DNA from: Reticulitermes lucifugus
Lineage: Eukaryota; Arthropoda; Insecta; Blattodea; Rhinotermitidae
DNA: 22,718 nucleotides
Direction of reading: 5' to 3'
NCBI GenBank assembly: GCA_026260175.1
Contig: JAKCWW010007187.1
Coordinates: forward strand, 7,318 to 30,035
Part shown: in pieces, positions 1-9,122 of the stretch
How the letters are laid out: the number at the start of each line of letters is the position of its first letter
How positions within the stretch are numbered: the first letter of the stretch is position 1
Notes under the pieces: model-generated
Databases searched by the model: none
Told to the model about the DNA's origin: nothing
The model's input: the letters and a program-made list of their open reading frames with translations, nothing else
Program-made: the position numbers and the translations under genes

Positions 1-283
1 TAGTTCTGTATATCTTAATCTTTGTATTTTTGGATAGCAAACTGGAAGACAGAATATCCTGCATCGAAAGATAGCAAGCATTCCCTGACTTCAATCTGCT
101 CTTAATTTCTTCCTGAATAGAATTTCGATTCGTTATGGTTGTTCCACAATATTTAACTGTTCTACCCTTTCAAAGGATTTATCTACATTTTTATGTTGTG
201 ATTTTGTCCTGCATTCTGATTGCGAGACATGCCCATGTACAGAGTTTTCTCAGCATTTACTTCTAGATCAATCTCCTTACTAG
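1..283 (-). pseudogene. RTE-like reverse transcriptase, C-terminal part beyond the nested insertion
   Basis: On the minus strand the reading resumes immediately after the insertion: S-K-E-I-D-L-E-V-N-A-E-K-T, then M-S-R-N-Q-N-A-G-Q-N-H-N-I-K. A frame change follows, and the S-F-E-R-V-E-Q region and the E-E-I-K-S-R-L-K-S-G-N-A-C stretch run towards base 1. This is the thumb region that normally follows F-A-D-D in this kind of element, so it is the same copy as 881-2385. It is cut by the window edge. At least one small indel near 150-175 breaks the frame. Confidence 0.85.
278..283. repeat. Target-site duplication, left copy (TACTAG)
   Basis: This hexamer borders the nested insertion on the left and is repeated at 875-880. 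One copy belongs to the original RT codons (GCT AGT on the minus strand), which fixes it as duplicated target sequence. Confidence 0.8.
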
Positions 284-874
284 TGTAACGGGGTTCTCTC
301 TTGGTCACTGCTTCGAGAGGCCCCGTTTAGGTTAACGTCACCGAGGGCGGTTTCGTGTTACGTATTCTATTCAGTAGCGTGTTATCGTAAATGGTAAATG
401 CTGCGACCAGTCAGCGTTATCAAGCTGAAAAAGTAATTCCCACGGCCTACCAACGAGGAAGGAACCGATCTCTTGCTAGTCTGCAGATGGCTTTGTGTGG
501 TACTAACTGTTTAATAACATCAACTGTCTATACAAGGTGTCTTGCTACCATTCTACACTTGTTTACCAGGATATTATTAACCTGTACTTTTAATTCCTAC
601 TAGGTCGAACCACCATATTCAGTACTTATCAAATTTGTTAAACACTTGTCTATTAAAATTTTCTATATTTTCTTACAAATGAAATATGCACATCTAACTT
701 GTAAAATTCACAGGACTTCCTGTCACAACTATCGCGAAAATCTGCCCTGTAATCAAGTTCTAATTCCACATATTCTTACAAATTCTTCTGGTAGGCTACA
801 TGTCTGGGGTCTCTAACATATCTGTATTACTCCCTAATGCCCATTAACGTTGTTATTCTCTGTGAGAATTTCTA
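284..874 (+). mobile_element. 591-bp solo-LTR-like insertion nested in the RTE element
   Basis: This block interrupts the RT coding sequence between the codons for A-L-V-V-A-S and S-K-E-I-D. It is bounded by TACTAG at 278-283 and 875-880; deleting the block plus one hexamer gives an uninterrupted V-A-S-K-E-I. The block starts TGTAACGGGG and ends AATTTCTA, with no coding potential and no A-tail. These features suit a solo LTR, formed by recombination between the two LTRs of a Ty3/gypsy- or BEL-like element. The end is TA rather than the usual CA, and the exact register is ambiguous: a 4-bp TACT duplication would make the insert 282-874, starting AGTGTAACG. A short non-autonomous DNA element is the alternative. 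Insertion is certain; class is a guess. Confidence 0.7.
287..327 (+). repeat. Inverted repeat (hairpin) at the left end of the solo-LTR-like insert
   Basis: AACGGGG followed by CTCTC pairs with GAGAG followed by CCCCGTT. The stem is about 12 bp with a small asymmetry and a loop of roughly 13-14 bases. It begins three bases inside the insert boundary. It may be an RNA structure in the LTR transcript or simply a terminal feature of the element; no function is shown. Confidence 0.6.
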
Positions 875-880
875 TACTAG
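875..880. repeat. Target-site duplication, right copy (TACTAG)
   Basis: Second copy of the hexamer at 278-283, directly adjoining the right end of the insertion. Flanking bases differ (T on the left copy, A on the right), so six bases is the maximum duplication length. Confidence 0.8.
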
Positions 881-2385
881 CGACTACTAAAGCTTCTGTG
901 TTTTTCTTTATAGCATGTATGCTTCCGCCCAATATATTAACATCATCAGCAAAAACTAGAAGCTGACGTGTACCATTTAATTTCAAGCCCTCCTGGTTTG
1001 CCTAAACCCTCCTAATGGCATATTCCAAAGCAAAGTTTAAAAGCAATGGCGATAAGACATCTCCTTGTTTCAAATCATTCTTAATAGGAAATGTGTCAGA
1101 CAAATGTTTGCCTACCCGGACTCTCCTATAGGGTTCATTTAGACACATTTTTACTATCCTTACTAGTTTCATAGAGATACCAAACTTAATGAGAATATTA
1201 TACAAGGCCTCCCTCCTAACTGAATCATAGGCTTTCTTGAAGTCTATAAATAGCTGATGCACTGCCTCATTTTATTCCCATTTTTTCAAGTATTTGACGA
1301 ATGCAGAATATATGATCAGTAGTCGATCTGTTACGTCTAAATTCACACTGATGCTCCCCAGTAATTTCCTCTGCATATGGAGTTAACCTTGACAATACGA
1401 TGTTGGATAGAATTTTGTATGTGGTTGACAAAAGTAATATGCCTCGATAATTACTGCAATCTGTTTTATCACCCTTCTTATAAATAGGTACAATGATTGG
1501 CTCCTTCCACTGATCAGGCAATTCCTCTTTATTCCAAATAAGATTAATAAGTTTATGGATCTCAGAACAAATTTCCCTACTTCTTTTAATCAATTCTGCT
1601 GGAATTTTATCAATACCTGGTGATTTGTGCCTTTTTAGCTTTTCAATAGCCATCTCAATATCACAGTCACTGGCCTCAGGCACCAGTGGCTCTGCTGTAT
1701 GTATTTCAGTCTGCCTAACATCATTAACCCCAAGTACATTCAATAGCTAAAGAAATGATTCCTCCACCTAGCCAAAATACTGTGGGAGTCTGCAACCATT
1801 ATCACCCTTCTCATCCTTTACCACATTATTCCTAGGCTGGTAACCTTTCTTAAAATCATTGATGCTCCTATAAAATATCTGATATTCTTGTTCTTACTGT
1901 TAGTTTAAAGTTCATTAACTTTAGTTTTCAGATATTCCTTCTTTTTTGTTCCTGAAATGTCTACTAACTTCACGTTTTACATTGTTCCGATTATCTACAT
2001 TTCTTTGGTTTGGATTCTGTAACAACTGCATTTTAGTCTGCTTCCTTTTGTCTAAAAACATTGAACATTATTCGTCACAGTATGGTTTATGCTGCTTCCT
2101 TTCATACAGCCCTAGACTCTCTTTAGCTGAGATTTTGATACTCTCTTTAATGTTTTCCGAAGCCCTATTTATGTCCTCACTAACATTTAAGTTCTCCAAG
2201 GCTGCAAACCTGTTTGAGATCTTTATCTGATACTGTTTCCTAACCTCTACTTCACTTAGCTTCTTGAGATTAAATCTCTCCGCATCAAACGTCTGTGCTA
2301 CTTGTTTACTTACCGCCAGTCTTTCCCTAATTTTGCAACCACCAGATAGTGATCAGTATCACAGTCAGCTCCCCATGTAGCTTAA
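881..2385 (-). pseudogene. RTE-like endonuclease tail, linker and reverse transcriptase (broken)
   Basis: The endonuclease tail reads W-G-A-D-C-D-T-D-H-Y-L-V-V-A-K, followed by a frameshift near 2325-2335. A frame then stays open from about 2325 to 2060 through an R-L-A-V-S-K-Q-V-A-Q stretch, with a stop where a Glu would be expected in the D-E-E-C region (near 2070). The RT core is readable from 1743 down: K-S-P-G-I-D-K-I-P-A-E-L-I, then I-V-P-I-Y-K-K-G-D-K, then N-Y-R-G-I-L-L-L. A run of six A on the minus strand (1281-1286) appears one base short and shifts the frame, and a TAA stop lies at 1272-1274. Motif A (F-I-D-F-K-K-A-Y-D) is intact near 1220-1253. A TAG at 1002-1004 interrupts the frame, and the catalytic box F-A-D-D is intact at 942-953 in the same frame. 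The lesions are consistent with neutral decay after insertion. Confidence 0.88.
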
Positions 2386-5300
2386 TAAATTTCGACTTGT
2401 CATACGAAGATTATTGTGACTGACGATACTCTCCTTAGCTTTGTGTGCAATAAATTACTTAATCGCCTATGCGTTGGCGCATTCTGGCATTCAGAAAAAA
2501 TAATAATTTATCTTTTCCTTAAAACTCGTATTAGTTGAATGGTGAATGGCATGTTACAGTAAAAACCTCTAAGTAAGAAAAACACAAAAGTGTCAAAATC
2601 ATACCAAAAGATTAAAGGCTGAAAACAGCATGGTGTCCGAATCATAAAATCGCATGCTAAGTTTGCGTACTTCACACTTAAACGCGTACTTTAGTATAAT
2701 TTTAATACACTATGTCTTTTTAAACGTGGTGTTCGTACAGAAGCTTACATTTAACCATTAACTTCAGACGGCATAGAAGAATAAATCATACAAGACTTAT
2801 AATGTAGTCAGTATAGTGACAAGGCTACGGGTTGGACGTCAGAGGAATATGACCGCAATATACATTCAAAAATTTGAAGGACTTAAACAGAAGACGCAGC
2901 TAAATCCAGAAATGCACATTAAAATCCACAGCATTTCTTCGAAATAAAATTTCGCAAGCCAGGCAGGAAGGATCGTAAAACTAAATGGCAGGTAAACCTT
3001 ACGGTTACAAAGTTTATATTTTTCCGGAAGAAGTAAAATGAAAGTGTGGGCTGTGAACTTGAATTACAGCAGTCACAGCTTGAACTGCTCTCTTCCGTGT
3101 GAGTGCAGTTATTATGAGAATCCTCCTCAGATCCATAGCTGTCAGGAACATCATCTACTATCTAGAGAACCAGTTGTAAGAAAGAGGAAAATAAAAATAA
3201 ACCCTTCTCGTACAACATTGTCTCCCGTGCCAAGTAACTCGAATTTTCGATCTGCTTGTTACATGCGGAGTTCACAGTAAACATATCTTTGACTTTTATA
3301 AGTGTAGATAGTCCAAGACATGTCCTGTCATTTAATTTACGATGTTCCACTCTGATGCAATGTTCATTTACTATACGGTACTGCTTTATAGTAGGTCGGT
3401 CCGCCAATGATAGTGTTGAGTTACTTGGTTTTAACTTTGTTTGCCCTATAAGAAACAAACAATTACGGTGCAGTGATCAGCATTTCCGTATCGTATTAAT
3501 AGGCACGGGGTTACAGTTTCCATTTCGAAGGTCATACCGTGTATACCGTGATGTACGGTAGCGACCGCCAGTGGTTCACAGTTCCTACCTTCCATATTCC
3601 TTGCAGTTTACGTTTCAACATCTTTCTGTTCTTCGACGTCCTCTAGTCCATAATTTGCAGCCATGTCATACTCTGTCTCTCTTTTCTACATAAAAGATGC
3701 GAAAAAAGTACGAATTTATTCACATTTTCGTAGCTGTGGGTTTGCAGACAGTGTTCTTCTGGGTTGCGTCATTGTATAGTCTTGATTTTGGTGGAAGACT
3801 GCCCCTGTCAGTAAGGTTGAAGTGACTTCCAAGGTCTACATTACGTCACAACTCAGGGACTAAGATCTTAAAACGAAAAACGCTACGTTTCTTTAAGTAT
3901 TTATAGGATCAAACTTCTGAGATAAGATTTTAAAAGTCGGTTCTCACCTCGTAAAAATGTATCGCATGTCGATTTTTTAAATTTTCACAGCTGTGCTGAT
4001 GTTGAATAAATTCTTCTGAGCTGTGAAACCGTACAAACTGTTAAATACTTACCCATTTTAAAAGGAATTTTCTGCCTCCATCTTCAGGGTCCAAGTAGTT
4101 TTCATATACTAGATGGAAGAAGCTCCTCGAAAACGTCCGTAAACTTGTACAAACATACAAGTCGTCATATCCCACATACTCGTATATTCAATTTCCTACC
4201 GCCAGTAAAATCAGTAAGGTGTCTGCTCAAACTTCATTAATGGGAGTGACAGTACTGTCATTTAGGAAGAGTGCTATGGGATTGCCATCAATATGCACGT
4301 TTTGCTAAACACTTAGGTCTGTCAAATCAAAGAACTATGAATTATATCTGGTCTGTTGTTTCGTGTCCATTGCTACATTGGTTATTACGCGAAAGCGCCA
4401 CAATGTTACGTTATAGTACGTTGCCTGTCGTTAAATTATAGATTTGGAGGAAGGGCTCATGTCTGCACATGAGCAACCAACGTTCTTCACCTAACACTTT
4501 AAGGTAGAGTGGTAGCTATATATATCACCATTTTCACCATTTAAATGCACTTCGTTTTCCCTATATAGCATGTTCATGTCTACGTGTTCGGCATGATTCG
4601 CACAACAAACGTCAATTATTACCCTAACCACCATTCATTGTCTGAGTTTTTTTACGGAGATGCAGTTTTTCTGTGAGATAATAACTAAACATTTGTATGT
4701 TATTTGGACTATGTTTAGGCTTCGACAGTTATATAGTACTCTGTCTCTTTGACGCTAAATGTAGCCATGTTTTTTACCTTGCGCCACTAACTTAAATAAT
4801 TTCGTTCATAAATGAAGTAACGAGGTTTCTAATAATGTTACACAGAATTATACGCACTGTCACGTGTAAAGAAGAAGATACTCAATTGAAACTGAATATA
4901 AGCCTGCTGCCCGTGTTGTTGGGCTGTATCCTTTGATTTGCATACAAGTTCCGAGTTACAATTTTCTGCGTTAAATTGTTTTTAATTGACTATGTCTTCC
5001 GGTCAGGAACATAAATGGAAACAAGCCGTTAATTAATATTTCCCGGTGTTGCACCAATTAGTGCGCTGATATATATGAAAGAGAGGGACGAGATCCAGGG
5101 GGTCAAATTAAATTCATAACACTTGTCATCATCAGTGTAAACTACATTCATTGTTTGCTTCTGCAACATTTATTATCACTCAGGATGCCAAGAAATTCCG
5201 CGTATGCATTACCACATTCCTAAAGGCCCTGCATTGAACCTGGCCTCGTGTTAAATGGAAAAATTACAAAATAAGAGTGAATTATACAGGTGTTCAAAAT

Positions 5301-5955
5301 TGTAAGTTATATTATGCTAAATTTTCCAAATTGTTTCCAGCTTCTGAATTCTACTGCCCCAGAATTAAACCTAATTTTTTCAGAGACACATGGCGGTGAA
5401 TGTAGGGGGAATGTGTTTAGAGGTTCATCAGCTCATTTGCATCTGTGTAGGAAAGAAATAAAAACAAAGTGTAAAACTCGTGCAAGAGAACAAGCGTAAC
5501 GTGTACGAGCATACTTTTAAACTCAGTGGGAGCTGGCAGTAAATTTCAGGTACCAATGTAAAGCAGGAATATCGGGGAACAACAATGTGTACTAGGAGTA
5601 GGGCTGAGGATGTTATTATGGCAATAATTATTTTGCATTTCTTAGTTTTTTATTATTATTCTATTGTGGAACAGTTATCATCTCAGCTACTTTGCGTGCT
5701 GTTTTGTGTGGGTATAAAACGTAATCTAGGACGTCCAGGGAAGATAAACTGCCCGTGTGTATAAAAAGGAAAGTACTCGGGAAATATCTTTACATACGAT
5801 GGCTGAGTGAAGTAAGTAATTTCTCTTTTATACGATAAGGATATCTATGATTTTAGAGGTAACTCTGACGACATATAAGTTTAAGTAAATGGAAGAGGCG
5901 AGGAAGGGATACAGATTTTCAATTTGACGCTGTCCATCTTGTTGCTTATGAAGAG
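2386..5955. other. Unassigned AT-rich spacer
   Basis: Only short open frames occur here (the longest about 100 codons, at 3162-3561 on overlapping strands). None shows a recognisable motif, signal peptide or codon pattern. I see no tRNA-like fold, terminal repeats or A-tail that would mark another element. Old, unrecognisable repeats are likely but cannot be shown by eye. Confidence 0.5.
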
Positions 5956-6063
5956 TTACATAAATAACACTACTTATTCCGTCTGACACAACCTTTATTT
6001 TTTTTCTTTCAAACACTACATGTTTCGATCAAGCCGATCATCATCAGGTGTTTGTTTATACAA
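5956..6063 (-). repeat. PLE terminal segment (pLTR-like), left inverted copy
   Basis: Read on the minus strand, it runs from TTGTATAAACAAACAC through the hammerhead core, an A-rich stretch and GTTGTGTCAGACGGAAT to TTATGTAA. It matches 7191-7303 with a handful of substitutions and a few bases of length difference in the A-rich part. On the minus strand beyond 5956, and inside the pair beyond 6063, the similarity to the other copy stops abruptly, which defines the segment. Confidence 0.85.
6010..6054 (-). ncRNA. Hammerhead ribozyme motif, well preserved (type I, PLE class)
   Basis: On the minus strand, stem I strand CAAACAC (6054-6048) is followed by the core CTGATGA (6047-6041). Stem II is GATC/GATC (6039-6036 with 6030-6027) closed by loop GGCTT. 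GAA then leads into a two-pair stem III, AC with GT around a two-base AT loop. The cleavage triplet GTA ends at 6017, and the closing stem I strand is GTGTTTG (6016-6010). Stem I is a perfect 7-bp match. All invariant core positions (C-T-G-A-N-G-A, G-A-A-A, T-H) are present. A single unpaired T (6040) between core and stem II departs from the textbook fold. Tiny stem III hammerheads of this kind are known from PLE pLTRs, where two copies may act as a dimer. Predicted cleavage is between 6017 and 6016. Confidence 0.8.
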
Positions 6064-6681
6064 CAACTTAAAGTTCAAGATAAAAATGTAAAATTTTGCG
6101 AGATCTCACAAATTATATAAAATATAAAATACAATCGACTTGTAATCTTGGTGATTGGTCATTAAACACGAACGGTGTAGTGCACTACCCAAAAGTTAGA
6201 AATTGAGAATTTAGGATGCTAAAGTACCAAAATGACGATCAAACTTCTCTTCCTTTTACGTTTTTGATTCCATTGTTTAATCTGATTTTTAAAAAATCAT
6301 TATTTTAGAAGCCGTCCGATGTTGGTCGAGTAATTAGCTGTCTATTACGAAGTACGTTGGTGTAGGCCCCATTATGACCACGTATTTTTCACTATGTTTC
6401 GTTTGCTGCCTTATTCCTTCTCCTATTGCCTGTAATGATATTGACGTTTAAGAGTTTTTAAGATTATTAATAAAGTTTTTATATAAATTGCTTTTTCTAT
6501 GCAATGCATATTTTATTTCAAACTTTACTTACAATTTTGCCTTCAACTCGCTATCGACGGCCTTTTCCTCTCGGTATTAAAGTACGTTAACAGCGTTGTT
6601 GTGGGGTCAATCACCTCGTCATACTATTTGATGTTTTCACCGTGAGTGACTACGTTTACGTATATTGGAAAACAAACAATG
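6064..6681. other. Interior of the PLE inverted pair, origin unclear
   Basis: This stretch lies between the left pLTR-like segment and the readable GIY-YIG remnant. No PLE reverse transcriptase motif could be recognised on either strand. It may be upstream sequence of the left, minus-oriented copy, very decayed RT, or unrelated DNA between two insertions. Confidence 0.4.
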
Positions 6682-7153
6682 CATATTACAAAATTGTTTA
6701 AAAGTACTGATCTTAAGATAGCCTACAAGACGCAGAATAAGGTTGGAAATTTATTAAGAACAAGAAAAAGCAATAATTGCGATGTGTATCAGAGAAGTTG
6801 AATTTATCAACTGCAATGACCGGATTGTAAACTGACGTACACAGGACAAGCTGGGAGGTCTTTCTATGACGGATTTAAAGAACATTTTAATGATTATAAA
6901 TATAATGGTAAATCAAGGATTGCCCGGCATTTATCGGATTAAAGCACTCTATAGGACCAATTGAGAATATCATGGATGTTGTTTATGTAAGAAATAAAGG
7001 TATTCAGATGAACACCATGGAGAAGTTTTATATACACATAAAGAAACAAAACCGGACAGCCAAATAAATGATAAGAACACAGTCATGCAAAATAGGTCAT
7101 TCGATGTAATCCTTCAGAACGCCAAGCTAGGTGGCGCACGTAGATCACAGTAA
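6682..7153 (+). pseudogene. Penelope-like GIY-YIG endonuclease domain (dead C-terminal remnant)
   Basis: The first frame (6682 onward) reads I-T-K-L-F-K-S-T-D-L-K-I-A-Y-K-T, the typical linker before the PLE endonuclease. S-stop-I-Y-Q-L follows, where the first Gly of GIY has become TGA (6799-6801). A second TGA (6816-6818) sits where a conserved Cys is expected. Next comes L-T-Y-T-G-Q-A-G-R-S-F-Y-D-G-F-K-E-H-F. The YIG part is Y-T-G, and the Arg usually found before the F-K-E-H stretch is Gly. After L-S-D (near 6940) the frame shifts. H-S-I-G-P-I-E-N-I-M-D-V-V-Y-V-R and M-N-T-M-E-K-F-Y-I keep the catalytic Glu (7020-7022). A last shift leads to N-D-K-N-T-V-M-Q-N-R and L-G-G-A-R-R-S-Q before TAA (7151-7153). 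In PLEs this nuclease nicks the target for reverse transcription; this one cannot work. Confidence 0.85.
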
Positions 7154-7190
7154 GAACTAACAAAACAGACGTCAGTGAGAAGCTGAGTTT

Positions 7191-7303
7191 TTGTATAAAC
7201 AAGCACCTGATGATGATCGGCTTGATCGAAACATGTACCGTTTGAAAGAAAAAATAAAAAATACACGTTGTGTCAGACGGAATACGTAGTGTTATTTATG
7301 TAA
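7191..7303 (+). repeat. PLE terminal segment (pLTR-like), right copy
   Basis: Inverted counterpart of 5956-6063. It begins 37 bases after the endonuclease stop codon, so here it occupies the 3' untranslated end of the PLE. It contains the second hammerhead motif and an A-rich stretch (7245-7262), and ends at TTATGTAA. Confidence 0.85.
7200..7244 (+). ncRNA. Hammerhead ribozyme motif, decayed in stem I
   Basis: The core CTGATGA (7207-7213), stem II GATC/GATC (7215-7218 with 7224-7227), GAAA, the two-pair stem III and the GTA triplet (7235-7237) are identical to the left copy. Stem I pairs CAAGCAC (7200-7206) with CCGTTTG (7238-7244). The two pairs next to the core are A/C and C/C mismatches, and one of the other five is a G-T wobble. 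Self-cleavage is therefore expected to be weak or lost. Confidence 0.7.
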
Positions 7304-8964
7304 ATCCACATTTTTCTTCAAACGTACGAGTATTCTCTTGGAAAAATCGTCAAGGTCATGAGAAGGTAAGACTGAAAGAGGTTTCGATGATTGTACCTGA
7401 ATGGATCACTTCAAAAACCTCGTACAACGGCAGAAATATTATGAACTCTTGAAACTTCAGGACAGGCTACTGCGCATATTTCATACGTATCTGCTGTGAT
7501 TTTCACTGAAATCTCAAACATGAGCATAGAAATATACATGTGATGTGTGGTAATTCTCTTCACAATGTGGTTCTCACGTTATTCAATGTACGGCAGAGCA
7601 CAGCAAAATATAGTTGGCTCCGATTAGTGTTCAAATTAACTACAGCCCTCAGATACTTTACTCTAGCTACAGTAATTTGGTTCTAAGATCTGCTTAGGAG
7701 CTTCCTGGCTATATTTTGTTGTCCTTTTTTAATAATCCCAGACTTAATTTAGTAGTCATATGATGCGCTAAGTGTATATCAAAAAGTTCGAACTTCTATT
7801 GACATATCTTCATTACCCAATTTTCAGCAATTGATTGACAATTAATATTACTTATATTTTAAAAAATTAAAGTGCGAAATTAATATACATATTATTTAAA
7901 TTTGTTCCTACTTCACATTAACGATATTATGTCTCTGTTTTAAAGGTAAAGTTTTGAGTGCTATGTAGGGAAATAAATTCCCTTCACGGCACTGACAATT
8001 TGATAGCCGAATAAACATAATATATAATTCTTGTTTATTCCACCAATCATACGAAACACATAAATGCATTTTTCGAGCAAAATGCAGAGTTCTCTAACGT
8101 TCAAGCAGGCGTTACATAATGATATCGCATTGCTATAATGGGTCATAGCACAACTTTCTGTAACATTTACAAATTCTGCGTCATGCCTAAAAAGTGTCTA
8201 TGTGATTGTTACGATTATCAGAATATTCACATTCTGTTTCCTGAAACATTGTCCTGTTTGTAAAAGAAACGCAATACTTTCTTTTTGATAAAAACTTAAC
8301 TTTTCAAATTACGTATCCGGGCTTCAAGATTCAAAGGATTATTTCGATACAGATGACTTTTTCATTGCAAAGCTACGTCTGTTGGAGTGATACATCACAG
8401 AGAGCCTCGGAAAATTTGCACGCTTACATTTTTACAAATTTACATTGCTTGCATGATGCGCTTCTTTACTTCTACGGTTTTTAATACTTTTTATGTTCTT
8501 CAGTAATTTAAAGATTTTGAGGCATACTTCATATCCCCATTTTGACCACAAGAAATGAAACTACCCCAACCTGATATGTGATATATTAATCTAACTCAAG
8601 TTCACAGTGCCTTGTTCTTGAAACGTTCGTAGCTGCTCAGCTGATCAAGAAACCTCTTGCTTTTGCAAGAAACCATAACTTTCTTTATCATGTTCAAGAT
8701 AGCTCGTCATTAGACAACGTGCTCGGAGAATACAGTAAAATTCCACTAACACTTTTAATCTCAGATGTAAAACATTATGATTTATTTATTTATTTCCGGT
8801 TTATTTAAGAACATATTATAAACTGCGTAGGTCATAGATCGTTGAATGTAAAAATAGTTGCAGTTGACTAAATGGCAAGTTTTGGAAATGCTGTGAACAA
8901 TTATGATTTAAAGAAATTAATTTATAGGTCTGTTCATTTATATACTATCTAAGTACTTGCCTAG
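7304..8964. other. Unassigned AT-rich spacer
   Basis: No coding frame longer than about 60 codons and no recognisable repeat family. A short TTTA-type run lies near 8779-8795. Nothing else stands out. Confidence 0.5.
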
Positions 8965-9062
8965 AGGGACAATGGACAACCACGAATACACTCAGTTAGG
9001 ACAGGCGATGCCCCGGCCCAGAAAACGAAGCATCCCGATTGCAAGGTAGGTAAACTACAACA

Positions 9063-9122
<60 letters not shown>

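Larger units (their letters stand above)
1..2385 (-). mobile_element. Decayed RTE/BovB-like non-LTR retrotransposon, truncated at its 5' end and cut by the window at its 3' end
   Basis: Reading the minus strand from 2385 down to 1 gives one collinear retrotransposon polyprotein: the tail of an AP-type endonuclease (a D-T-D-H-Y-L-V box near 2335-2370), a basic linker, and the reverse transcriptase. The endonuclease box and the style of the RT (S-T-T-D-H-I-F before motif A, then F-I-D-F-K-K-A-Y-D and F-A-D-D) resemble the RTE clade; this is family knowledge, not a search. Sequence above about 2385 no longer reads as endonuclease, so the copy is 5'-truncated, as LINEs often are. Coding similarity still runs at base 1, so the 3' end lies outside the window. 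The copy is dead: it has several stops, at least two small frameshifts and a 591-bp insertion at 284-874. Clade assignment is moderately sure; identity as a non-LTR retroelement is very sure. Confidence 0.9.
5956..7303. mobile_element. Penelope-like retroelement fragments arranged head to head
   Basis: A 108-bp segment at 5956-6063 (minus orientation) and a 113-bp segment at 7191-7303 (plus orientation) are near-identical inverted copies. They share TTGTATAAAC at their start and GTTATTTATGTAA at their end. The right copy directly follows a degenerate GIY-YIG endonuclease end (6682-7153), the C-terminal domain of Penelope-like elements. PLEs are known to carry LTR-like terminal segments (pLTRs), in direct or inverted arrangement, that contain hammerhead ribozymes. 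Both segments here have that motif. Both copies end at the same point facing outwards, so the structure is either two 3' ends inserted head to head or one PLE with an inverted pLTR. No clear target duplication is visible. Confidence 0.82.

Noticed and set aside
391..603. 70-codon frame inside the 591-bp insert
   Set aside because: No similarity to gag, protease or RT motifs, and LTRs are normally non-coding; treated as chance.
3038..3561. Overlapping open frames of 80-100 codons on both strands
   Set aside because: They overlap one another on opposite strands, start at arbitrary ATGs, and show no motif or biased composition. They are as expected by chance for DNA of this length.
5828..6016. 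62-codon minus-strand frame running out of the left hammerhead segment
   Set aside because: Its first part is the non-coding PLE terminal segment, and the inverted copy at 7270 gives a similar reading only because the DNA is shared. No known protein motif is visible.
6064..6660. Possible PLE reverse transcriptase in the interior of the inverted pair
   Set aside because: I looked for RT boxes on both strands and found none that I could defend.
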